Origin: Paraburkholderia sp. UYCP14C
Lineage (GTDB): Bacteria > Pseudomonadota > Gammaproteobacteria > Burkholderiales > Burkholderiaceae
Direction of reading: 5' to 3'
Length of the DNA: 64,000 bases
Assembly (NCBI RefSeq): GCF_004197395.1
Contig: NZ_SELS01000007.1
Location: 124,001 to 188,000 of the forward strand
The first letter of the stretch is position 1. Each line of letters begins with the position of its first letter. This document shows positions 19,385 through 30,272 of this stretch, piece after piece. The position numbers and the translations under genes were made by a program. The notes under the pieces were generated by a model. It saw nothing but the letters and a program-made list of their open reading frames with translations, was not told the origin of the DNA and did not search any database.

Positions 19385-20983
19385 TCAGTTTGACCGGTCA
19401 CCTACCAGCCGAAATACCTGCACAGCATCTTCCAGCGTGCTCGCCTGTTCCTGCATGCTGGCGGCCGCGGCTGCCACCTGCTCGACCAGCGCGACGTTTT
19501 GCTGAAGCCGTTCATCCATCTGCCCGATCGCGCGGTTGACTTCGCCGATGCCGGTACTCTGCTCGTTGCTCGCGTGGGTAATCTCACCCATCAGGCTGAC
19601 CACGCTATCGACGGCCGTGACGATTTCGGTCATCCCCCGACCGGCCTGGTCGACCAGTTCGCCGCCTGCATTGACGTTGCCAACCGAGTCGTCGATCAGC
19701 GCCTTGATTTCCTTGGCGGCCATGGCGCTGCGTTGGGCCAGATTGCGCACCTCGGCGGCGACTACCGCAAAGCCGCGGCCCTGGTCGCCGGCGCGTGCCG
19801 CCTCGACGGCCGCGTTCAAAGCGAGGATGTTGGTCTGAAAGGCGATCGAGTCGATCATGCTGATGATGTCGACGATCTTGTGCGAGCTGCCGCGGATCAA
19901 CGACATGGTGGTGACCACATGGCCCACCACGCTGCCGCCCTTGACCGCCAGATCGGAGGCCGACGCGATGTGCTGGTTGGCGTGTGTAGCGCGTTCGGCA
20001 TTGGCGCGCACCATCGCCGTCAACTGCTCCATCGTCGATGCGGTTTGCTCGAGCGAGCCAGCCTGCGCCTCGGTGCGGGAGGAAAGCTCCGCGTTGCCGG
20101 CCGCGATTTCGCGCGCACCCGTCGCGATCATATCGGACGCACGTCGCACGTTGCCGACTACCGAGGCCAAGCCGACACTGATGCCGTTCATTGCCTGCAT
20201 CAACTGGCCCAGTTCGTCGCGCCGGCTCACATGCACCTGGGCGGTCAGGTCGCCGGCCGCGAGTTTTTCCGCGGCGGCCTTCGCTTCGAGCAACTGCATG
20301 CCGAGACCGCGCCGGGTCGTCACGTAGACCAGCGCGCTGACCAGCAGCGCGCCGAGCAGCCCGAAGCCGATCGCCCAGCTTTGCTGCGGAGTGGGCAACG
20401 CCGCCACCGGGCTCGACCGGTCGGGGGTGGTCACCGCCTGCAGCAGCCGACCGTAGCCCAGCAGGAGTACGGTATTCGCGGCCAGGGTCAGCAGCGCGAG
20501 CCGGGCTCCGATCGACAGGTTCCACACTTCACTGACATCGAGGCCGACGTACAGCGCGCCGATTACCTCGCCAGAACCGTCGCGGATCGGCTCGTAGCGT
20601 GTCATGTATTGCTTGCCGAATAGCGTGGCGTAACCGGTGTAGGGCTGCCCGTCGCGCAGCCTCCGATAGCCGGGGTGCGAGCGGTCGAGAACCGTGCCCA
20701 CGGCCCGCTCGCCGGTTTGCCTTTTGACCGAAGTGGCGACCCGCACGAAGTCGTCGCCTATCGCGACGAACAACGTGCCCGTCGCACGGGTGTTGTCGGT
20801 GAAGCGGTCCACTTCGCCGTAATTGAGGTTCAGCAGCGTGTTCCCGTTCAGCAGCCTGGGGGTCATGACACCGAGGATGTCCACGCCGCTTGATGCGTCG
20901 CGTGTAAATGGAGCGGGAAAATACCCGGCGAGCGTACGCGCGTGACGGCGCACCTGAGCCTTGAGCGGCAGCAGAGAGTACAT
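19385..20983 (-). CDS. Methyl-accepting chemotaxis protein with Cache-like sensor
   Basis: 532 aa. Order: Cache_3/Cache_2-like sensor (about 1-155, with [20 protein letters not shown] and [20 protein letters not shown]), a helix at about 160-182, a short loop, a helix at about 207-228, HAMP-like segment, then the signalling domain with its conserved tip ([20 protein letters not shown]). The usual N-terminal membrane helix before the sensor is absent: the frame is closed upstream within about 60 bp and no better start exists, so the sensor may be cytoplasmic or the gene is 5'-truncated. No chemotaxis genes adjoin it. Confidence 0.85.
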   Translation of the reverse strand: MYSLLPLKAQVRRHARTLAGYFPAPFTRDASSGVDILGVMTPRLLNGNTLLNLNYGEVDRFTDNTRATGTLFVAIGDDFVRVATSVKRQTGERAVGTVLDRSHPGYRRLRDGQPYTGYATLFGKQYMTRYEPIRDGSGEVIGALYVGLDVSEVWNLSIGARLALLTLAANTVLLLGYGRLLQAVTTPDRSSPVAALPTPQQSWAIGFGLLGALLVSALVYVTTRRGLGMQLLEAKAAAEKLAAGDLTAQVHVSRRDELGQLMQAMNGISVGLASVVGNVRRASDMIATGAREIAAGNAELSSRTEAQAGSLEQTASTMEQLTAMVRANAERATHANQHIASASDLAVKGGSVVGHVVTTMSLIRGSSHKIVDIISMIDSIAFQTNILALNAAVEAARAGDQGRGFAVVAAEVRNLAQRSAMAAKEIKALIDDSVGNVNAGGELVDQAGRGMTEIVTAVDSVVSLMGEITHASNEQSTGIGEVNRAIGQMDERLQQNVALVEQVAAAAASMQEQASTLEDAVQVFRLVGDRSN

Positions 20984-21156
20984 GAAGTGAACCCCCGTCG
21001 ACTGGCTCAGCGAGCCAAATAGATTGGACGTTTTATTTTGAATTCATTAGACAGAATATTGCATAGGATGGCAATAGAGTGTCCTCGCTAATATCGGCTC
21101 ACTTGAAGAAAGCGCCAGGCAAGCTTCAAGGACCCACGCCATCCGCTCTCGCTCTT

Positions 21157-23616
21157 TCAGGCAGGCTCCGATACGCAAAGCGGGTCAGTCTCGCCCGATC
21201 CACTCTCCACGGAATGCAAACCGAACAGTCCCACGAACTCCTCGGGTGGCAGGGGCCTTGAAAACAGATAGCCCTGCCCGCTATCACATGACCAGTCTCG
21301 CAACAGATCAGCCTGCTCGGCCGTCTCGATACCTTCCGCGGTGACCGAGAGTCCAAGCGATCGGGAGAGCGATACGATCGCCTGCACGATCGCGTCATCT
21401 TCGGCATTCTGTCCGATACCCTGCACGAAAGAGCGATCGATCTTCAGCACGTCGAGCGGTAGCCGGCGCAGATAGCTGAGCGACGAGTAGCCCGTACCGA
21501 AGTCATCGACGGCGATCGTCACGCCAAAGTCTTTGAGGCGACGCAGCGTTTCGATACTCTTCTCCACGTTACGCACGATCAGCCCTTCGGTAACCTCGAG
21601 CCTCAGCGAGGCCGGCCCGATCGACACTGCGTGCAGGGCCGCAGCCACGTCGTCGATCAGATTGGGATCGTCGAACTGCACAGGCGAAAGATTCACGCTG
21701 ACCTGCAGGGGTGGATCGGCCGGATAGTTCCGTTGCCATTGCGCGACCTGCAAACAGGACTGCTCGAGCACGTGGCGACCCAGCGGGATGATTAGCCCGC
21801 TTTCCTCGGCGATTGCAATGAATTCGGATGGCGGCAATAGCCCGCGAACCGGATGCTGCCATCGAACCAGCGCCTCCATCTGATGAAAACCTTTGCCCTG
21901 CAGGTGCATGATCGGCTGGAAATGGACCCGCAGTTCATTGCGTTCGATGGCGTGGCGCAGATCGGTTTCGATCTCGAGCCGCCGGACCGCATCGGCGTGC
22001 ATTCTCTCCTCGAAGATGACACAGCGGCCGCGGCCGCTGTTCTTGGCGCGATACATGGCAACGTCGGCGTCGCGCAGCAACGCGTCGGCGTCGCCGCGCT
22101 GCGCCTGGGCGTCCTCGAGGGCAAGGCCGAGGCTTGCGCCGACCATGTACTGCTTGTTGTCGAGTTCGAACGGCAGACTGAACTGCGTGAGGATGCGCTC
22201 CGCCACGGCCATCCCTTCGCTGACCGCGTCAGGGCCCAGATCGTCCAGCAGCAGCACGAACTCGTCTCCTCCGAGCCGCGCAACGGTATCGGTGGGACGC
22301 TGGCATTTCTGTAGCCGTTCCGACGCAGCGATCAGCAGCCGGTCTCCCGCATGGTGGCCGAGGCTGTCGTTGACACGCTTGAAGTAGTCCAGATCGACGA
22401 AGATCAGGCCGATCGTTGCGTTGCGCTCGCGCGCCCGCGCGCCAGCCTGTCCGACGCGGTCCAGCAGCAACGCGCGGTTCGGCAGGCCGGTGAGTGAATC
22501 GTAGAAAGCCCGTCTCGTCAGTTGCTCCTCGAAATGCTTGCGCTCGGTCGTATCGCTCGCGGTAGCCACGAGTGCTCCGACGGCGGGCTCGTTCAGCAGG
22601 TTCGTAAGCGTGAGTTCGACATAGCGCCAGTCCTCTCCTTCACCCCGGGTGCGGATTTCGATCGACTTGGTCGAATGCGGCGCGCCCGAGACGGACTGCA
22701 GCACGCTCTGGAGACTTGGGCGATCGGCGGGATGAATGGGGTCGACGACGTTGGTTCCCGCGAGGCGGCCCATGGTCCTCAGTGGGTCAGGGCGGCGTGT
22801 CGGTGCCTCGTAGGTGATGACGCCATCCGGATTGCAGACCAGAATCGCGTCCGTCGTATTTGCAACCAGCGCCTGAAGGCGCTGCTCGCTCTTCCTGAGC
22901 ATGGCCTGAGCGGCCGCGTCGGCGTTGCGGCGAAGGCGTCGCAACATCTGCAGGAACAGCAGCGTCAACGCCAGGCCGATAAGCAACACGACCGGCGTGG
23001 AAACGAGCACGATCCGTTGAACCTTGACGAGCCGGTCGAGCTGGGTGGTGGCGTCGAGGCGATGCTGCGCGGCCGCGGCGATCACTTTGTCCTCGATATC
23101 GTCAAACAGCGGATCGGCGAGCTTCTCGTCGATGTCGTTGGCGCGCGCAATGTCATGCTCGTCGACAGCCGCGAACATATCCCGCGCATACGCGCGATAG
23201 CGAGCGTGCTTGTCGATCAGGTCCTGCAGGGTCCGGGCACTCTGCGGCTCGAATTGCAACGCTTTTTTGAGTGCCGTGTCGAGCGTCTCGCCTGCTTCAG
23301 CATGCTCGCGGCGGACCTCGGGGCGCGGGTCGAGGAAATACTTGCGCTCTGCGGACTCTTCCCAGGCCACGCTATAGCGGGCCTCCTCGAAGATCTTGTC
23401 GGCTTCGTTGCCCTCGCGAGCGGCCGAACCCGCGCTCAAGCTTTCATAGGCACCCCAGAACGCGAGCAGCGGCACGCTCAGGAGGACGAGCGTCAATCCG
23501 ATGATTGCCGTACGGCGGGCCGGCGGGACATCGCTCGACGACTGTCCGGCGTTGGACGGACAGGGGCTGCCGCGCCACAATCGGCGTAGATCGAAATTCG
23601 CTCGTTGGGACGTCAA
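21157..23616 (-). CDS. PAS-GGDEF-EAL c-di-GMP turnover protein
   Basis: Membrane-bound dual-domain c-di-GMP enzyme. I prefer a TTG at 23616 (GGAG upstream; 819 aa) over an ATG 44 codons earlier whose extra residues look non-coding. A helix near the N-terminus and a second before the PAS domain bracket a four-helix periplasmic sensor of about 150 residues. Next come a PAS domain, GGDEF with intact RLGGDEF, and EAL with intact MEALVRW plus DDFGTGYSSLSYLRRLP. Both catalytic signatures are kept, so it could be cyclase, phosphodiesterase or both. Divergent neighbours give no clue to its signal. Confidence 0.9.
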   Translation of the reverse strand: MTSQRANFDLRRLWRGSPCPSNAGQSSSDVPPARRTAIIGLTLVLLSVPLLAFWGAYESLSAGSAAREGNEADKIFEEARYSVAWEESAERKYFLDPRPEVRREHAEAGETLDTALKKALQFEPQSARTLQDLIDKHARYRAYARDMFAAVDEHDIARANDIDEKLADPLFDDIEDKVIAAAAQHRLDATTQLDRLVKVQRIVLVSTPVVLLIGLALTLLFLQMLRRLRRNADAAAQAMLRKSEQRLQALVANTTDAILVCNPDGVITYEAPTRRPDPLRTMGRLAGTNVVDPIHPADRPSLQSVLQSVSGAPHSTKSIEIRTRGEGEDWRYVELTLTNLLNEPAVGALVATASDTTERKHFEEQLTRRAFYDSLTGLPNRALLLDRVGQAGARARERNATIGLIFVDLDYFKRVNDSLGHHAGDRLLIAASERLQKCQRPTDTVARLGGDEFVLLLDDLGPDAVSEGMAVAERILTQFSLPFELDNKQYMVGASLGLALEDAQAQRGDADALLRDADVAMYRAKNSGRGRCVIFEERMHADAVRRLEIETDLRHAIERNELRVHFQPIMHLQGKGFHQMEALVRWQHPVRGLLPPSEFIAIAEESGLIIPLGRHVLEQSCLQVAQWQRNYPADPPLQVSVNLSPVQFDDPNLIDDVAAALHAVSIGPASLRLEVTEGLIVRNVEKSIETLRRLKDFGVTIAVDDFGTGYSSLSYLRRLPLDVLKIDRSFVQGIGQNAEDDAIVQAIVSLSRSLGLSVTAEGIETAEQADLLRDWSCDSGQGYLFSRPLPPEEFVGLFGLHSVESGSGETDPLCVSEPA

Positions 23617-23757
23617 GGTCGCTCCGGTGAAAATGGATGCAGAACGACTCGTTAACGACGAAAAGCTTCGTGTCCTGAAGCCAGGGATTACGTGCGTAGC
23701 AGCGTTAAATCCCTGAACGAGAAGTCCCGCTCCGACGCCGCACGACACGCGTCCCCG

Positions 23758-25470
23758 TTACGGCGCCCCCTTCACCTGCTCATGCGGCTTCTCCACGCCG
23801 GCCATGCTCAGCGCCTCGTGCAGCGTGCCGAAAATACAGCGCTCCTCGACGATCGGCGTGATGCCATGCCGATCCATATCCGAGCGCAGATAGCGGTTCA
23901 CCCGCGCAAAGATCACCTCGATGCCATTGCGCTTGAGCGCCGAGCACAACTCGCCCACCGAGCGCGCCGCCGAATAATCGACATCCGTAATCGCGCTGGC
24001 ATCGACGACGAACCAGCGCACCGGGTTTGGTGCGTGATCGATCAGTCGCCGCGTATCGTCGACGAAAAAATGATCGTTCGCATAGAACAGATCGGCGCCG
24101 AAGCGATAGACGATCAAGCCCGGCGCGGTCTCGATGCCGGGCACCGCCGGCACCGGCACCCACATGCCGTCGCCGTTGGGCGCAAGCAGCATCGTGTGCG
24201 GGCGGTAGCTGTGCCGCACGTGACGCAGCAGCGATAGCGCAACCGCGACCAGAATGCCGTGCTCGACGCCGATCAGCACGACCGCCGCCGCCGTGAACAA
24301 CGCCAGCGCGAATTCGCCGGGACTTTCGCCGCGAATCGACCACAGCGACTGCACATTGACCAGCCCGACCGCGATCGTAAACACGATACTCGCGAGAATG
24401 CAGTGCGGCAGATACTGCAGATAGCGGCTGAAAAACAGCAGCACGACCACCACCACCGCCGCGAACACGAGCTGCGCGAACTGGCTGCGCGTGCCGGCGC
24501 GATCGGCCATCGCGGTCTGCGTCGGGCTGCCGTTGACGACGAACGCGCCGGTAAGCGCCGCGGCCGCGTTGGCGGCCGCGATGCCGAGCAGGTCCGCGTT
24601 GGTATCGACCGGCTCGTGATAACGCTCGGCGAACACCCGGCTCGCGGCGGCGCTTTGCGCGACGATCATCACGAAGCACGACGCCGCCACCGGCACCAGA
24701 TCGAGCATCTGCTGCCACGTGACCGACGGAATCTCCAGCGGCGGCAAGCCGCCCGCCACCGGTCCGAGGATCGAGATGCCGTGCGCGGCGAATCCGTACA
24801 GGTCGCTCGCGGCAATGCCCGCGACGACCGCGATCAGCGGCACCGGCAAGCGCGGCCAGAAGCGCTTGCAGACGAGAATCGCGGTCACCACGAGCAGCGA
24901 GACCGCCAGCGTCGGCCGATTGATCCGCGCGACCTGGCTCATGACGAGCAGCAGTTGTTTGACGCTGCTCGCCGCGTGTCCGGGCACGCCGAGCATGTCG
25001 CCGAGCATCGCGATGCCGACCTGCACGCCGACCCCGGCGAGAAAGCCGACCAGCACCGTGCGCGACAGGAAATCGGCGAGAAAGCCGAGCTTGAAGATGC
25101 GCGCGACGAGCAGCAGCGCGGCCGTCAGCAGCGCGACCATCGCCGCGAGCGACGCGTATTCGGCGCTCGACGCGGGCGCCATCGTCGCCAGACGGCTCGC
25201 GAAGATCGTCGCGGTAGCCGAATCGGCGGCGACGACCAGATGCCGCGACGCGCCGAAAAACGCGAACGCGACGAGCGGCAGAAATACCGTGTAGAGCCCG
25301 GTGACGGCCGGCATGCCGGCAATGCGCGCATAGCCGAGCACCTGCGGAATATCCATCGACGCAAGCTGCACGCCGGCCAGCGCATCGCGCACCGCCGCGA
25401 ACCGGCTCAAAGGAAGAATGCCCTTCAGCACGCTGGCACGTGCCGCCATTTTGTGCAGAGAATCTTGCAT
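23758..25470 (-). CDS. SulP family inorganic-anion transporter with STAS domain
   Basis: 570-aa inner-membrane carrier. The SLC26/SulP opening is present (AGVQLASMDIPQVLGYARIAGMP broken over the first helices), as are the hallmark segment with GSPTQTAMADRAGTRSQ and about a dozen helices. A C-terminal STAS domain begins around residue 440 (VYRFGADLFYANDHFF, then FVVDASAITDVDYSAAR). Substrates in the family include sulfate, bicarbonate and dicarboxylates; none can be chosen here. It starts about 330 bp from the small protein at 25702 and is monocistronic. Confidence 0.93.
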   Translation of the reverse strand: MQDSLHKMAARASVLKGILPLSRFAAVRDALAGVQLASMDIPQVLGYARIAGMPAVTGLYTVFLPLVAFAFFGASRHLVVAADSATATIFASRLATMAPASSAEYASLAAMVALLTAALLLVARIFKLGFLADFLSRTVLVGFLAGVGVQVGIAMLGDMLGVPGHAASSVKQLLLVMSQVARINRPTLAVSLLVVTAILVCKRFWPRLPVPLIAVVAGIAASDLYGFAAHGISILGPVAGGLPPLEIPSVTWQQMLDLVPVAASCFVMIVAQSAAASRVFAERYHEPVDTNADLLGIAAANAAAALTGAFVVNGSPTQTAMADRAGTRSQFAQLVFAAVVVVVLLFFSRYLQYLPHCILASIVFTIAVGLVNVQSLWSIRGESPGEFALALFTAAAVVLIGVEHGILVAVALSLLRHVRHSYRPHTMLLAPNGDGMWVPVPAVPGIETAPGLIVYRFGADLFYANDHFFVDDTRRLIDHAPNPVRWFVVDASAITDVDYSAARSVGELCSALKRNGIEVIFARVNRYLRSDMDRHGITPIVEERCIFGTLHEALSMAGVEKPHEQVKGAP

Positions 25471-25701
25471 AAGCGATGCCGACCCAAAACGAAGCTAATC
25501 GCGCATCCTGCCGCGAACCGGCATGCCAAGGCAAGTCTTGACGAAAGGGGGAACGGGCTATTGACGAAAATGAAAAAGAGAAAGCAGACCGAAAGAAAGC
25601 AAACGGTTGCTTATTTCAAACAGCCGACAAACTAACTTACCGCCAAATCGCAAAGCGAAAATCTCCACGGCGCGTGGCCGCGGGAAAAACGCCCGAGAAA
25701 A

Positions 25702-25800
25702 CTACCGTTTGAACTGCCCTGTCTGCGGATCCACATGGCGCGCGAAACCGAACAGCGCAGCGATGCAGATCGGACAGGCGATCAGAAAGATGGCCAACAT
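25702..25800 (-). CDS. Candidate 32-aa small membrane protein
   Basis: Frame of 32 codons, MLAIFLIACPICIAALFGFA then RHVDPQTGQFKR. A purine-rich stretch (GGGGTGAG) precedes the ATG. One hydrophobic helix with two Cys is followed by a polar basic tail, the usual look of bacterial small membrane proteins. A perfect 15-bp palindrome sits 13 bp upstream, which supports a real, regulated transcript. No function can be assigned. Confidence 0.5.
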   Translation of the reverse strand: MLAIFLIACPICIAALFGFARHVDPQTGQFKR

Positions 25801-25812
25801 CACACTCACCCC

Positions 25813-25827
25813 GTAACAACTTGTTAC
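25813..25827. promoter_or_regulatory. Perfect palindrome upstream of the small membrane protein
   Basis: GTAACAACTTGTTAC, 7+1+7 symmetrical bases. Its place just before the ribosome site of the 32-aa frame suggests an operator. The flanking 25830-25865 is AT-rich. No regulator is encoded next to it except the LacI-family gene whose own operator looks different. Confidence 0.5.
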
Positions 25828-26131
25828 CAGGGAGTTTAAAGAAATTTGAAGCAAGTTTAATGAGGGAAAACCGCAAATCACTATTGCAGCGGATTACGGC
25901 GGCCTTAAAAGGACCGTCACAACCGTAAGTGAAAACGCGAATAAGCCCACGACGCTGCGCATGACTAAACGCGCTGAATTGCCGCCGTGATTTTGAGGAA
26001 AGCCCCGCCGCGCATGGCTGGTGGCTACGCCCCCATTTCGCTCACGGATCTGCGCATAGCGGGCATAGGGCAACTGCCATGGCGCGCGTCCGCGCGCCAG
26101 CCATCACACCGCCACGATTAGGCAAACGCTT
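25828..26131. other. Intergenic region without recognisable gene
   Basis: About 300 bp. Near its end a GC-rich 9-bp inverted repeat (26080-26088 with 26091-26099) lies about 30 bp past the stop of the LacI-family gene and could aid termination, although no T-run follows. A 35-codon plus-strand frame from 26014 has no ribosome site and is not accepted. Confidence 0.4.
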
Positions 26132-27184
26132 CTAGCCCTTTGCGCCGCGCGTATTCTTCTTCTGCATCGGCGCTGGCCCGACCGATTCGCGCATCGTCAC
26201 GCTGACGGGAAACTCGCGGAAGATCTCCCACGTGGTGGCGTAACACTGGTTGATGAGCCAGCGCACCGCGTTTTGCGTCAGCTCCGCTGTCGGAATATGC
26301 ACCGACGTGAGCCCGGGCGCCGCGTATGCGGCCGAGTAGTCGTCGTCGTAGCCGATCACGGAAATGTCGTTCGGCACCGAAATGCCCGCCTGGTGAAAGC
26401 GCGCAAGCACGCTGACCGCCATCGTGTCGTTCGCGCAGAACAGGCCGGTGACGCGCCGCTGCGTATCGAGCAGCTTCTGCGCGGCCGCATAGCCGCCTTC
26501 GTGCGAGAAGTCGGATTCGATCAGCGTGACGTCGTCGCGCGCAATGCCGGCTCGCGCAAGCTCGGCGAAAAAGCCGTCGATCCGCATCACGTTGTCCGAC
26601 GCGGTAGCGGGCCCGGAAATCACCGCGATGTCGCGATGCCCGTGATCGAGCAGCGTGCGCGCCGCGAGTTCGCCGCCGCGCCGATGGTCCGCGCTGAACG
26701 ACGCGTCCGGCAGCTGCTCGAACGCGCGATTCAGGAACACCATCTTCGGATGCATACCATGCAGCATGATCAGGTCTTCGTCGTGCAGATCGTGGCTGAT
26801 CACGACCACGCCGTCGCAATCGCGGCCGATCAGAAAGCGCACCGCCTCGATCGCCTGCTCGCGCGGCGACACCTCGCCGCAACCGGTCGCGACCACGATG
26901 TGCCGCCCCACCGCGCGCAACTCGGTGTCGGTCTGCTTCAGAATCGTGCCGTAGTAGGAACCAAAGAAGGTCGGCACGAAGATGCCGATGATGCCGAGTT
27001 GCTGGGTCGCCATCGCCCGGCCGATCGACGACGGGCGAAAGTTCAGCGCCGCGATCGCCGCCTTCACGCGCGCCGCGGCATCGGCGGAAATCGGCCCCTT
27101 GCCGGAAATGGCTCGTGAGGCGGTCGACATGCCCACGCCGGCCAGTTCCGCGACGTCCTTGAGTGTTGCCACGCGCTTCTCCAT
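26132..27184 (-). CDS. LacI-family repressor of the sugar operon
   Basis: 350 aa; ATG at 27184 (a TTG lies one codon earlier). N-terminal LacI HTH (TLKDVAELAGVGMSTASRAI) with hinge, then the periplasmic-binding-like core (GIIGIFVPTFFGSYYG, ISHDLHDEDL, FCANDTMAVSVLARF, SVIGYDDDYSAAYA). It follows the transporter genes on the same strand with a 45-bp gap, so it is probably the last gene of the operon and autoregulated. Probable site: the palindrome at 33107-33122. The inducer is likely the imported sugar or its breakdown product. Confidence 0.93.
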   Translation of the reverse strand: MEKRVATLKDVAELAGVGMSTASRAISGKGPISADAAARVKAAIAALNFRPSSIGRAMATQQLGIIGIFVPTFFGSYYGTILKQTDTELRAVGRHIVVATGCGEVSPREQAIEAVRFLIGRDCDGVVVISHDLHDEDLIMLHGMHPKMVFLNRAFEQLPDASFSADHRRGGELAARTLLDHGHRDIAVISGPATASDNVMRIDGFFAELARAGIARDDVTLIESDFSHEGGYAAAQKLLDTQRRVTGLFCANDTMAVSVLARFHQAGISVPNDISVIGYDDDYSAAYAAPGLTSVHIPTAELTQNAVRWLINQCYATTWEIFREFPVSVTMRESVGPAPMQKKNTRGAKG

Positions 27185-27229
27185 CAAGCCTGTCTCGACG
27201 AGCCGCTTCGCGTGACACGCGCCGCGGCG

Positions 27230-28390
<1,161 letters not shown>

Positions 28391-28393
28391 GCT

Positions 28394-29311
28394 TTATCCC
28401 TTGACGGCGCCCGACGCAATGCCGCGCACGAACCAGCGGCCCGAAATGAAATAAACCGCGAGCGGCACCATCGACGTCAGAATGGTCGCCGCCATATTGA
28501 CGTTGTAGAGCCGCTCGCCGGTCGTCGTGTTGATGATGTTGTTCAGCTGCACCGTCATCGGCAGATTCTTCGTGCCGGCGAATACGAGACCCAGAATGTA
28601 GTCGTTCCAGATGTTCGTGACCTGCATGATCAGCGCGACGACGATGATCGGCGTCGACATCGGCAGCATCAGCTGGAAGAAGATGCGCCAGAAGCTGCCG
28701 CCGTCGATGCGCGCGGCCTTGAACAGCTCCTGCGGAATCGACGCGTAGTAGTTGCGAAACAGCAGCGTCATCACCGGCATGCCGAACATCGTATGGATCA
28801 ATACGATGCCGGGCAGCGAGCTGAACAGATGCACGCTCGCGAGCACCCGCACGAGCGGATAGATCATCACCTGCACCGGAATGAACGCGCCGACCAGCAG
28901 CACGCCGAACAGCAGGCCCGCGCCGCGCGGCCGCCAGAACGACAGCGCGTAGCCGTTGATCGCGCCGACCATGATCGACAGCACCGTGCTCGGCGCGACG
29001 ATGCGCACCGAGTTCCAGAAGCCGACGCGAATCCCGTTGCAATCGAGCCCGGTGCAGGCCGACTGCCAGGCGGCGCTCCACGCGTCGAGCGTGAAATGCA
29101 TCGGCAGCCCGAGCAGATTGCCGAGGCGGATCTCGCTCATCGGCTTGACCGACGTGACCAGCATCACATAGAGCGGCAGCAGAAAGAACACCGCCGCGGT
29201 GAGCAGAAACGCGTAGATGCCCAGACGCGCCGGCGTGAACGCCGCGCGGCGAGGCCGCGTGCGCGCGCGCTGCGGCAGACCGCCTTTGAGCGTGGAACCG
29301 AGCGTGTTCAT
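28394..29311 (-). CDS. Sugar ABC transporter permease (MalG type)
   Basis: 305 aa; starts MNTLGSTLKG at 29311, its ATG overlapping the stop of the other permease (ATGA). About six membrane helices. The EAA loop is near the C-terminus (YYASIPQELFKAARIDGGSFWRIFFQ split over the loop). A longer in-frame reading extends through the neighbouring gene and is an artefact. Partner of the permease at 29308-30264 in a CUT1-type importer. Confidence 0.93.
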   Translation of the reverse strand: MNTLGSTLKGGLPQRARTRPRRAAFTPARLGIYAFLLTAAVFFLLPLYVMLVTSVKPMSEIRLGNLLGLPMHFTLDAWSAAWQSACTGLDCNGIRVGFWNSVRIVAPSTVLSIMVGAINGYALSFWRPRGAGLLFGVLLVGAFIPVQVMIYPLVRVLASVHLFSSLPGIVLIHTMFGMPVMTLLFRNYYASIPQELFKAARIDGGSFWRIFFQLMLPMSTPIIVVALIMQVTNIWNDYILGLVFAGTKNLPMTVQLNNIINTTTGERLYNVNMAATILTSMVPLAVYFISGRWFVRGIASGAVKG

Positions 29312-30264
29312 CCTCTCTCCCCGCGCAGCGCAGCGCGGCTGCGTGCATAAAAGAACGGCGCGAGAACCGCGAGCACCGTCGCGAGCAGCACGATCGACGC
29401 AGCCGACGCAAGGCCGATGTTCGCGCGCCCGAACAGATAGTCCATGATGAATTTGGCCGGCACTTCGCTCGCGGTGCCGGGGCCGCCCTGCGTCATCGCG
29501 ACGACCGCGTCGTACAGCTTCACGACCATCACGAACAGCAGCACGAACGCGGTGGAGATGGACGGTCCGAGCATCGGCACCACGATGCTCGCGTAAACGC
29601 GCCAGCGCGGAATGCCGTCGATGCGCGCGGCTTTCCACAACTCTTCGTCGACGCCGCGCAGACCCGCGAGCAACAGCGCCATCACGAGGCCCGAAGCCTG
29701 CCACACGGTCGCGATCACGATCGTGTAAATGACCCAGTCCTGATCGACGATCCAGTCGAAGCGCGCATGCGGGAAGCCGAGATTGCGCAGCACCTGTTGC
29801 GCACCGAACGACGGATTCAGAATCCATTGCCACACGAGCCCGGTCGCGACGAACGACATCGCGTACGGATACAGAAACACCGTGCGCAACGCGCCTTCCG
29901 CGACCACCCGCTGATCGATGAAGATCGCCAGCAGCAAGCCGATCACCATGCACGCGATGATGAAGCACGCGCCATAGATCACGATGTTCTGCAGCGACGT
30001 GAGCCAGCGATCGTTGTGGAACAGCCGCACGTACTGCGCGAAGCCCACGAAGTCGTTAGACGGAAACGTGTGCGAATTGCTGAGCGACACGCGCGCGGTC
30101 CAGACCATCGTGCCCAGATAAGTGAACACGACGGTCAGGAGCATCGGCAGCAAGGCCAGCCAGACCGCGATCGAAAACCGCCGGTTCAGCGGTTTGTTTC
30201 GCGGCTTGGGTTGCGACTTGCCGTGTGGTTTCGAACCCTCGGCTGGCAGCTTGAGCGCGTGCAT
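29308..30264 (-). CDS. Sugar ABC transporter permease (MalF type)
   Basis: 318 aa with six helices, the first near residue 31 (FSIAVWLALLPMLLTVVFTY). EAA loop LRGVDEELWKAARIDG, then IPRWRVYASIVVPML. It begins with a short basic N-terminus (PRNKPLNRR). The stop overlaps the start of the second permease, implying coupled synthesis. It takes sugar from the binding protein encoded 8 bp upstream. Confidence 0.93.
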   Translation of the reverse strand: MHALKLPAEGSKPHGKSQPKPRNKPLNRRFSIAVWLALLPMLLTVVFTYLGTMVWTARVSLSNSHTFPSNDFVGFAQYVRLFHNDRWLTSLQNIVIYGACFIIACMVIGLLLAIFIDQRVVAEGALRTVFLYPYAMSFVATGLVWQWILNPSFGAQQVLRNLGFPHARFDWIVDQDWVIYTIVIATVWQASGLVMALLLAGLRGVDEELWKAARIDGIPRWRVYASIVVPMLGPSISTAFVLLFVMVVKLYDAVVAMTQGGPGTASEVPAKFIMDYLFGRANIGLASAASIVLLATVLAVLAPFFYARSRAALRGERG

Positions 30265-30272
30265 GGCGAGGC

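Noticed and set aside
26014-26121. 35-codon frame before the LacI-family gene end
   Set aside because: No ribosome site and GC-rich repeat content; likely chance.
28394-29968. A 524-codon reading of the MalG-type permease
   Set aside because: The first 219 codons overlap the other permease in a wrong frame; the ATGA overlap gives the true start at 29311.
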